Assembly (NCBI RefSeq): GCF_002208095.1
Contig: NZ_CP017990.1
Location: 558,001-622,000 of the forward strand
Direction of reading: 5' to 3'
Source of the DNA: Enterobacter cloacae complex sp. ECNIH7
GTDB taxonomy: Bacteria; Pseudomonadota; Gammaproteobacteria; Enterobacterales; Enterobacteriaceae
DNA length: 64,000 nucleotides
The notes under the pieces are model-generated. The model made no database searches and had not been told where the DNA came from. It was given only the letters and a program-made list of their open reading frames with translations. Both the position numbers and the translations under genes were made by a program. Positions 57,583 to 64,000 of this stretch are shown one piece after another (the stretch's first letter is position 1; each line of letters opens with the position of its first letter).

Positions 57583-57713
57583 GCCACTCCCTTACTAATT
57601 TTTTTAGAATTATCTCTGTAATCGTAATTCCATAATCTATTTGAAGTTTTGTTCTTATACAACAGAAGTTATGGATGACGATGATAATATGTGATGTAGA
57701 ATGAGGATGAGAA

Positions 57714-60371
57714 TCAATTATCAATACTGGGTTTAATCAATTTAATGCCTGTAATCACCGCCGCCTCCAACTCACTACACCCCGTCTCCCGCATAATCCG
57801 CATTCGTTCCGCCTTCTCATGCTTCTCGGTCATTGCCAGCGCCAGATAGAGCGCTGGCGGCACCACCCGGAACAGCGCTTCCACGCGCGGCGACAGCACC
57901 ACACCCTCGGTATACTGCCCCGGCGATTTCACCGCCGAGCGCAGCAGTTGGCGCTGTTCTTCCGTCAGTGCCTTAAATCGGCACACCTGATCGATCTCCT
58001 CGGGAGGCATCACCAGCAGTTCCCACCACTCGATCATGTTGAGCAGCTTCTTCGCCTCATCGGGAAAATCTGCCAGGTTCTGGGTAGCGAGCCACAGCCA
58101 GATGCCGAGCTTGCGCCACATCTTCGAACCCTTGGTCAGAAAGCGCGCCAGCAGCGGATTGACGGTAATGATATGCGCCTCATCGGTGATGTTAACAATG
58201 GGGCGTGCCAGATGCTGGTCGCGTTCGCCGAGGTTGTTGATATGGTTAATCAGTGAGATATAGCTGATGGCAAGCTGGGCTTCGTAGCCTTCGCGGGCAA
58301 AGGTGGCGAGATCCACGAGGGTTATATCCGCCTCCGGCCACATCGTGCCTTCGCGGTTAAACAACTCGCCTTCAAACCCGGCGCAGAACAGGTTGATGGA
58401 TTCCGCCATCTCATACGCCCGCTGGCGACGGGCTTCTGGCAGGCTGACATCTTTTGAAAGGCCAAACAGCGCATCACGGATATCCTGCGTCAGCGTCTGA
58501 CGTTTACCCTCGTAGCAGGTATGCGCGGCAGCGATAATGGCCTGGCGGATCATCGCCCGGTCCGGACGGGTAAGACGAGCATCTTCTTTCGCCTCGCCGC
58601 CAGTGATCATCAGCCGGGCGGTGATCTCCATTTCACCGAGCACATCGCGCTGGTCTTCACCGTCGTTCTCTTCGTCTTCCGGCGGTTCGGCGTCGGTGAC
58701 CGCCTGTTCCACCAGTCTCCAGGCATCGGCAAACAGAGGCAGGGTGACACCGGAACCGGGGCGCAGGCTGATTTTATTCACCGTCAGGCCGTGGGCGGCG
58801 GCGTAGTCGGCCATCAGGCCAAATGAGTTTCCGGCTTCGATGATAAACAGGCGCGGACGGTGCAGCGCCATCAACTGGGCTATTTTGGCGTTGAGGGTGG
58901 CGGATTTGCCCGCTCCGGTCGGGCCGAGCAGCAGCAGGTGGCCATTCTGCGCACGGTCAAGCTTGTTCAGCGGATCGAAGCATAGCGGCGTGCCGCCGCG
59001 ATTGAAGTAACAAATCCCTGGATGCCCGGTGCCGGTTTCCCGCCCGTACACCGGCAGCAGCCCGGCGATATGCTGAACGAAGTTGAGCCGGGTATAAAGA
59101 CCGCGCGGGTCACGCAGGGGATCGAAGCACATCGGCAGCCAGCGCAGCCAGTGGCTGAGTGGGGCCACTTCGTGTTGCTCCTGCACCTGCACCAGCCCGG
59201 CGTTGAGTAACAGGCTGTGCAACTGTCGCTGTTGGCGAAACAGGGCGTCGGTGTCGGGCGCATGCAGGTAAAACGCCAGCGTGCTGCGGTAGAGTTTATG
59301 ACCGTCTTTCAGGTAGCTGCGTACCTCGTGGCAGTCGCGGCGGGTGTATTCCGAATCGGTGTTGTCGCCAATCGCCCGGTCGGAGAGATGGCTGATGTGC
59401 TGCTCCAGCTTGTCCTGCGGATACACCACCACCGTCAGGTTCATGATGGTTCCGCAGGGCAGCAGATCAAACAGGGCGTTGATACCGTCGCCACGCGTGG
59501 TTTCTCCGGTCAGCAGGCCGGGTGGCGGCGCTTTGCGCAGGCGGTCGACGACCACCACTTTATGCGGGCGGTTATCCAGCCACCAGACGCCGTTCTCCGC
59601 ATCTGAGCGCGGTTCGCTCGTCAGCAGTCGTTCGGCAAAATCGGTGATAACGGGCAGGGATTCTGCGTCCGTTAAATCCAGTTGTCGCCAGAAGGCTTTT
59701 TTATCTTCAACGGGTGGCGCGGGGTTAAACCACCGCACCAGCCAGCGGTGAATGTCCTGCTCATTCTGGCGGATAGCACTGATACCCGCCGCTTTCAGCC
59801 CGGCGGTGAGCCGTTCGCAGATGTGGTTCAGCGTCTCTTCCGGGGAAGGTTCATCCGGTGAGAGTCCAGGAAGCCAGCGGTACACCACCATCCGCGTGCG
59901 CCGCCACGTCGCCCGCCACCGGGTGCGGGTGACGGTGTTATCGAAAAACAGCCCCTCATTGCGGGTGAGATTCACCATATGGTTTGCCATCTGCACGAGC
60001 CATTCGCGGGTAAAGGCGGAGTTGCGGATCTCCGGCGCGGCATAAGCACCAAGTGATGCCAGCCATGCCTCGCTGTCGTCCTCATCCTGACAGAAAAACT
60101 GTACCACCCACGGGGCGCGCTCATGCTCGTCAAAGGCATCCTGTAAGGCGTCAGTGACGGTATCCCGCACCTGTTCCAGAAACGCTGTCGAGCGGCCTTC
60201 GGTGCCAACAGGTGTCAGTTCGAACACTGCTCCCACCGAGCGGCCATCTTCCAGCAGCAGCATCTGCGACTCCGGCAAAAACTCTACCCATGGCAGCCAG
60301 TCGACAAACGACGGGCCCTTGCGGTAGCTGGCATTCAGTGCCTGTTCAGCCAGGCCGCGCCGTTCACTCAT
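57714..60371 (-). CDS. TraC/VirB4-like conjugation ATPase (PFL_4706 family, TIGR03744)
   Basis: The 885-residue cytosolic/membrane-associated ATPase powers pilus and T4SS assembly. Walker A GPTGAGKSATLN is near residue 483, and a Walker B-like VNITDEAHII lies around residue 720. The N-terminal TraC domain precedes them. It overlaps the upstream lipoprotein gene by 4 bases. In related ICEs the TraU-like gene follows close by; here 11.7 kb of cargo comes first. Confidence 0.92.
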   Translation of the reverse strand: MSERRGLAEQALNASYRKGPSFVDWLPWVEFLPESQMLLLEDGRSVGAVFELTPVGTEGRSTAFLEQVRDTVTDALQDAFDEHERAPWVVQFFCQDEDDSEAWLASLGAYAAPEIRNSAFTREWLVQMANHMVNLTRNEGLFFDNTVTRTRWRATWRRTRMVVYRWLPGLSPDEPSPEETLNHICERLTAGLKAAGISAIRQNEQDIHRWLVRWFNPAPPVEDKKAFWRQLDLTDAESLPVITDFAERLLTSEPRSDAENGVWWLDNRPHKVVVVDRLRKAPPPGLLTGETTRGDGINALFDLLPCGTIMNLTVVVYPQDKLEQHISHLSDRAIGDNTDSEYTRRDCHEVRSYLKDGHKLYRSTLAFYLHAPDTDALFRQQRQLHSLLLNAGLVQVQEQHEVAPLSHWLRWLPMCFDPLRDPRGLYTRLNFVQHIAGLLPVYGRETGTGHPGICYFNRGGTPLCFDPLNKLDRAQNGHLLLLGPTGAGKSATLNAKIAQLMALHRPRLFIIEAGNSFGLMADYAAAHGLTVNKISLRPGSGVTLPLFADAWRLVEQAVTDAEPPEDEENDGEDQRDVLGEMEITARLMITGGEAKEDARLTRPDRAMIRQAIIAAAHTCYEGKRQTLTQDIRDALFGLSKDVSLPEARRQRAYEMAESINLFCAGFEGELFNREGTMWPEADITLVDLATFAREGYEAQLAISYISLINHINNLGERDQHLARPIVNITDEAHIITVNPLLARFLTKGSKMWRKLGIWLWLATQNLADFPDEAKKLLNMIEWWELLVMPPEEIDQVCRFKALTEEQRQLLRSAVKSPGQYTEGVVLSPRVEALFRVVPPALYLALAMTEKHEKAERMRIMRETGCSELEAAVITGIKLIKPSIDN

Positions 60372-60727
60372 GGCGGCGTCAGGCGTTCGCCCGGCAGCGC
60401 ATACTGCGGACGAGTATAGAAGGGGAAGACGGTGCTGTAACCTGGCACCGGGGTGTTGCCGTTAAGGTGCGGGAAAACGTACAACACAATATCCGGATTG
60501 GGCAGTCGCGGAAACTGGCTACGGATGGTATCCGCTTCGGGTTGCGACACCGGACCATCCGGCGGGCGGCGCAACCGGGCGCGCGCATCCAGCAGAGCCG
60601 CGCTGCCGCCGCTTTGCTGCTGCCACAGTGAGAGCATGCTGGCATCGGGGTCGACCGGCATCAGTTCATCCTGCGAGGTGCTGCATCCGGTCAGCAAAAA
60701 CAGAAGTATGAACAGGGTGCGTATCAT
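60368..60727 (-). CDS. Conjugation lipoprotein, TIGR03751 family
   Basis: The 119-residue protein has a lipoprotein signal with lipobox LLTGC (Cys near residue 15). It is a small outer- or inner-membrane lipoprotein of the genomic-island T4SS, placed between the TraB-like and TraC-like genes. ATGA overlaps on both sides show tight translational coupling. Confidence 0.87.
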   Translation of the reverse strand: MIRTLFILLFLLTGCSTSQDELMPVDPDASMLSLWQQQSGGSAALLDARARLRRPPDGPVSQPEADTIRSQFPRLPNPDIVLYVFPHLNGNTPVPGYSTVFPFYTRPQYALPGERLTPP

Positions 60728-62019
60728 TCCAGACCTCCCGGCGTGCTGGCCTGCTGGTATTTCACTTTGCGGCCTTCCGGCTCGTAGTCGATAGCCAGCG
60801 GTTCGGTGAGATGCACCGCCACCTTGTGGCCCGGCGGCACATACACCGCATCGAACATCTGGCCGTAGTGCTGTTTCATCCAGTCGGCGGTCTCTTTTAA
60901 TCCGCCGCCGATGGCCTGGCCGAGCACGTACTGGCCGTTGTTGCCTGTCACCGCGCTGGTGATGCTGCCGTCCTCCACCACGGTGGTGATTTCCCCATTG
61001 GCGAAGGCCTGTGCCGCCGCGCCGGAACCCTCCAGCAGGAACTGCGAGGTCAGGTACTCCTTCGCATTGCTTTTACGCTCGCCGGGAATACACGGCAGCC
61101 CCTGGTTATCCGAGAGCCAGCCGATCTCCTGCTGTTTGTTGCCGGATTTGCCGCCCTGCGGGACGGTGCGGATTGTGCCGTCGTGGAACACAAAGGTCAT
61201 CGAGGTGATTTGCCCACGCACGCAGGAGAGTGTCCAGTCTCCGGAGGCGATGCCTGAGACCACTGCGCCCGCCACGTCCGGCAGTTCGATGCCGTTGGCG
61301 GTGAGGTTGTCCTCGCCAATCAGTAGCTTGAACGGGTAGGGATCACTGACGGTGCCGTTAAGCGGCACGCGGCCAATCAGCGCCGTCATCGCCACCGATC
61401 CGGTCAGCGTGGCGTTTTGCGGCAGGGTGTAGACCTTCACGTCAGGTTTCGGCGGTGGTTTGTCGGCCGCTTTCAGAGGGACGCGCAGCAGCTTTTCATC
61501 CACAGGCGGGGGCGCATCCAGCGGCTCCAGCCAGCGGATATCCGGCTGCACATCGGCAGGTAGTTCGCCTGGCGTGAGCCCCAGACCGGGCGGGATATCG
61601 TCGGGGCGTTTCGCCATCAGGCGGTCGAGTTTATCCAGCAATCCCCGCTGGCTTTTCAGGAGCTCGTCGCGCATCTGGTCCTGCTGCCTGCGCATATCCC
61701 CGCGTAACTCCGATACCAGCGTCGCCTGCTGGGCTTTCAGCCGCTTTTCGCGCGCCTGCTGGCTTTCATTATCGCTCTGGATTGACTGGAGTTCGCGGCG
61801 GTACTGCTTCATCTGGCCGACCAGCGTGGCGACGGTATCGGCAGGCGTGTCGCCATCAATGCCCAGATCGCGCAGTTCCTGCGGCGTTAACGCTGCCACT
61901 GTGCGGGATGGAGATTTCTCCGGCGTACTTTTGCCTGCCGGGCGCAGCAGCAGCCATACCGTTACCAGCATAATCACAGGTAGCAGGATTTTCAGCAGGA
62001 GGCTCTGGCGCGGCATCAT
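60724..62019 (-). CDS. TraB-like T4SS protein (TIGR03752 family)
   Basis: The 431-residue protein has an N-terminal membrane anchor (residues 8-26) and a coiled coil (about 75-140, rich in Gln/Arg). A Pro-rich linker and a C-terminal VirB10/TraB-like beta domain follow. It bridges inner and outer membranes in the secretion channel. It overlaps the TraK-like gene upstream and the lipoprotein downstream by 4 bases each. Confidence 0.88.
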   Translation of the reverse strand: MMPRQSLLLKILLPVIMLVTVWLLLRPAGKSTPEKSPSRTVAALTPQELRDLGIDGDTPADTVATLVGQMKQYRRELQSIQSDNESQQAREKRLKAQQATLVSELRGDMRRQQDQMRDELLKSQRGLLDKLDRLMAKRPDDIPPGLGLTPGELPADVQPDIRWLEPLDAPPPVDEKLLRVPLKAADKPPPKPDVKVYTLPQNATLTGSVAMTALIGRVPLNGTVSDPYPFKLLIGEDNLTANGIELPDVAGAVVSGIASGDWTLSCVRGQITSMTFVFHDGTIRTVPQGGKSGNKQQEIGWLSDNQGLPCIPGERKSNAKEYLTSQFLLEGSGAAAQAFANGEITTVVEDGSITSAVTGNNGQYVLGQAIGGGLKETADWMKQHYGQMFDAVYVPPGHKVAVHLTEPLAIDYEPEGRKVKYQQASTPGGLE

Positions 62020-62783
62020 GGTTTCGGCTCCGGCAGCAGGGCGCGCGAAACCGGGCCTTCCGTCACCAGGTATACCACGGTGGTATCTTCTGCCAGACCA
62101 CGTGGGCCGAGCCAGTCATGCTGGAACGCGGCGGCGGTGAACTGCCCCTGAAGTTCGCGCTGATCGAGCGTGATGCGCTGTCCGCTCTGGTTTTGCAGGC
62201 GGATGGCGGTGACGGTGGTGGCGTTAACCTGCCATGACGCCAGCGGGATGGCGGTAACAGGCTGCTGCGGCAATAAGGTGGTGATGCGTTTCGCCAGCCG
62301 GACGGGGGCAGGCGTGACGCCTGGCAGAGCTTCAACAGTGCGCAGCGGCGCATACAGGTTCTGTGCGGCATAGCGTACCAGCAGAATGGGCAGGGGCTCG
62401 GTTGAGGCTGTCACCGGGACGGACGTTTTTGCTGTGGCAGGCGTCTGCGGGGCGTAGCTAATGTGCACGGGTTCAAGTGGCGAAGTGCCCTGGGTGGCCT
62501 GAATATCCAGCAGGATCAGCTCGCCGCTGCCGGTATCTCGTAGTTGAATGCGGGTGGACGGGAACGCCGTATTTGCCAGCAGGAAGACCTTTCCGCTCGC
62601 GCTTTGCAGGCGTACTTTACCTTCCAGCGTGGCGGGATAGCCAATACGCACCGCTTTCCCCACATCGACAATCCGCTCCTTCCCGACATGCAGCGTGACG
62701 GGCAGGGGGATGTTTTCCCACTGCACCACCTCCGTGGCGAAGGCCGAGAAACTGAACAATAAAGCAAAGAGGACTGGCTTCAT
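62016..62783 (-). CDS. TraK-like T4SS protein (TIGR03749 family)
   Basis: The 255-residue exported protein has a signal peptide (MKPVLFALLFSFSAFATEV). It is beta-rich and corresponds to the TraK/VirB9-like partner of the TraB channel protein. GGAGGAGAA precedes two adjacent ATGs (62786, 62783); either could start. It overlaps the upstream gene, which shows coupling. Confidence 0.86.
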   Translation of the reverse strand: MKPVLFALLFSFSAFATEVVQWENIPLPVTLHVGKERIVDVGKAVRIGYPATLEGKVRLQSASGKVFLLANTAFPSTRIQLRDTGSGELILLDIQATQGTSPLEPVHISYAPQTPATAKTSVPVTASTEPLPILLVRYAAQNLYAPLRTVEALPGVTPAPVRLAKRITTLLPQQPVTAIPLASWQVNATTVTAIRLQNQSGQRITLDQRELQGQFTAAAFQHDWLGPRGLAEDTTVVYLVTEGPVSRALLPEPKP

Positions 62784-63439
62784 CATTTCTCCTCCGCTAC
62801 CAGACGCTGCGGAGCGGCATCGGTACAGTCGATCGCCAGTCCCCACGGGTTTTTCTCCGCATCAATGGCGTAACGCACCACCTGCAACGGGTAGCGCACC
62901 AGCGCTTTTTTCACCGGCTCGTTCTGGTAATACTCCTCAACCGCTACATCAAGTGTCACCCGCCAGGCATCCCGGCTTAAGGTCTCGACGCGGGGGAAGG
63001 GACGTTTATCGCCGTCATGCACCAGGCTGCTGTAGCCGTGACCGGGAAGCTCAAACACGCCTCGCGTCCGCTCGCGCAGTTCACCGTTGTTGCGCCGTAC
63101 CTGAAAATCGTGCTCCAGCCGGGTGTAACAGGCAGGCGTCAGGTAGGCGCGCAGCGAGCGGAGATTGCGGGAATAGTCCTCCTCACCGTTATCCGGCCAG
63201 CGGTTTAGTTGCTGGAAGATATAAAAGGTGAAGGCGTAAACGCTGGCGGGCGGTACTTCCCACCACGGACGGGTGCTGCCGCTGCGCAGGTCTGGCGGGA
63301 ACCAGAGGGTGAGCTTTTGCGGGGCGCTATACCAGCCGTAACCAACGCCCGCCAGACACAGGCACAGCAGGACAATCACGGCCCGCAGCGTCAGAATATG
63401 GTTATCGCGCTCGGCCAGCGCATGGCGAAAGCGGCTCAT
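62783..63439 (-). CDS. TraE-like T4SS protein (TIGR03746 family)
   Basis: The 218-residue protein has one N-terminal membrane helix (about residues 16-36) and a periplasmic NTF2-like domain, as in TraE/VirB8. The start MSRFRHALAERDNHI (63439) is typical for the family. It overlaps the TraL-like gene by 4 bases. Confidence 0.87.
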   Translation of the reverse strand: MSRFRHALAERDNHILTLRAVIVLLCLCLAGVGYGWYSAPQKLTLWFPPDLRSGSTRPWWEVPPASVYAFTFYIFQQLNRWPDNGEEDYSRNLRSLRAYLTPACYTRLEHDFQVRRNNGELRERTRGVFELPGHGYSSLVHDGDKRPFPRVETLSRDAWRVTLDVAVEEYYQNEPVKKALVRYPLQVVRYAIDAEKNPWGLAIDCTDAAPQRLVAEEK

Positions 63440-63789
63440 CGCGGACTCCTGCGCACTACCCATACGGCGCTGTGCTGAACCAGTTGCGCACCGCGAAGAT
63501 GATGGTGCTCCAGCCAGGCAAGGATTGCCTGTGGTAGCCAGCTATCGGGCTTACCGCGTTTCGCGCGCGCCAGAATCCGCCCACCGCCCTGAATCAGTAA
63601 TGCCGCACCTGCCAGCGCTGAACCGGGGATCAACGGCCAGTAGTGGGTTATCAGGGCCAGCACAATGCCGAACGCGCAGCCGACGCCAAGACCGAGAGCC
63701 AGCGCCAGAAACAGTTCGCTGGTGGTCAAGCCGCGCCAGACCACGGGCTCGCGGTTGAGGCGGTCGGGGAGAAAGGGGATGGTCGCCAT
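63436..63789 (-). CDS. TraL-like T4SS protein (TIGR03750 family)
   Basis: The 117-residue membrane protein has two helices (about residues 25-50 and 52-72). It starts MATIPFLPDRLNREPVVWRG, typical of the TraL/TIGR03750 group. It anchors the pilus-assembly complex in the inner membrane. It follows the TIGR03745-like gene by 1 base. Confidence 0.88.
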   Translation of the reverse strand: MATIPFLPDRLNREPVVWRGLTTSELFLALALGLGVGCAFGIVLALITHYWPLIPGSALAGAALLIQGGGRILARAKRGKPDSWLPQAILAWLEHHHLRGAQLVQHSAVWVVRRSPR

Positions 63790-63790
63790 A

Positions 63791-64000
63791 TTAAAGGACG
63801 TCCGAGGCCTGGTTGAGTAACCAGATGATGACCACGAGAAGAATGCTGCCGACGCCCGCCATAGAGCCCAGATCTTTCCACTGCTTGCGCCCGCTCTGGA
63901 TCTCCGAGTAGGTAGCAATGCAGTTGTTTGCCACCACCAGAAAACCGACAGCGCAGATGGCCAGCGCCAGCAGCACCACAATGTCAAAACCGTAGTTTTG
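63791..64000 (-). CDS. TIGR03745-family T4SS membrane protein (5' part outside window)
   Basis: The visible 69 codons run off the right edge in frame. The part seen has two membrane helices around SEIQSGRKQWKDLGSMAGVG and ends WLLNQASDVL. This fits the small pilin-like or inner-membrane TIGR03745 family that precedes the TraL-like gene in these ICEs. A GTG at 63979 is not its true start, since conserved residues (NYGFDIV) lie upstream of it. Confidence 0.82.
   Translation of the reverse strand, partial: QNYGFDIVVLLALAICAVGFLVVANNCIATYSEIQSGRKQWKDLGSMAGVGSILLVVIIWLLNQASDVL

Larger units (their letters stand above)
27384..64000. mobile_element. Integrative and conjugative element in tRNA-Leu (left part; right end not in window)
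   Basis: The element starts at the tRNA 3' end and reaches the window end without an attR. It carries a P4-type integrase, MobH relaxase and a split type IV secretion gene set of the genomic-island type (PFL_4706/4710/4711 and TIGR03745-03752 families, as in SPI-7-like ICEs). It also carries antirestriction genes, restriction-like nucleases, toxins and a fimbrial island. Base composition shifts from that of the flank, with very AT-rich patches at about 29.3-31.3 and 56.2-57.7 kb. The exact left boundary is inferred from the tRNA. Confidence 0.88.

Overview
The window looks like the chromosome of a member of the Enterobacteriaceae, most like Enterobacter or a close relative. The gene order treB-treR-mgtA-ridA-pyrI-pyrB and tabA / argI-rraB-miaE-tRNA-Leu(CAA) follows the E. 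coli/Salmonella leuX region. The additions are an arginine deiminase operon, a xylonate/xyloside cluster and a periplasmic hexosaminidase. The species assignment is an inference from gene content only.

Bases 1-27383 are chromosomal backbone, GC-rich except in a few acquired patches. The 5' end of treB and treR (with a TreR operator) are followed by the PhoP-controlled Mg2+ transporter mgtA with its mgtL leader. Next come a GH20 hexosaminidase, ridA and pyrBI with the pyrL attenuator. The arginine deiminase operon arcA-arcC-arcB-transporter-argR paralogue runs on the minus strand. After tabA comes yagE-yagF-yagG-yagH plus the regulator xynR, which E. coli K-12 carries beside argF inside the CP4-6 prophage. 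Here the cluster sits next to the resident argI. A small amidase toxin/immunity pair lies between xynR and argI. rraB, miaE and a membrane-anchored protein lead to the tRNA-Leu gene.

From 27384 to the window end (36.6 kb, not closed) lies an integrative and conjugative element inserted at the 3' end of tRNA-Leu. It begins with a tyrosine integrase. An AT-rich patch follows, with a membrane protein, a decayed gene and an orphan hipB with its operators. Then come a Fic protein with 70-bp repeats upstream, an HNH nuclease, a MobH relaxase and a convergent DNA-binding/RES-toxin pair with an adjacent IS3-family insertion. ArdC antirestriction and a probable phosphorothioate-sensing HNH nuclease precede the TraG/PFL_4711/TraU-like conjugation genes. 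The second half of the type IV secretion system (TraC-like ATPase and the TIGR03745-03752 family set) occupies 57.7-64.0 kb.

The two conjugation blocks are split by about 11.7 kb of cargo (46.0-57.7 kb). It holds a FimB-like recombinase, a chaperone-usher fimbrial operon, a methyltransferase, a creatininase/APC permease/glucitol-EIIA-like operon, small regulators and a PLD-family nuclease.

The most notable discovery is a 303-bp invertible promoter switch between the recombinase and the fimbrial operon. It has perfect 11-bp inverted repeats and a near-consensus sigma-70 promoter, which in this assembly faces away from fimA (OFF state). One repeat lies inside the 3' end of the recombinase gene, so flipping should also change the recombinase C-terminus. 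This suggests phase-variable pili encoded within a conjugation module.
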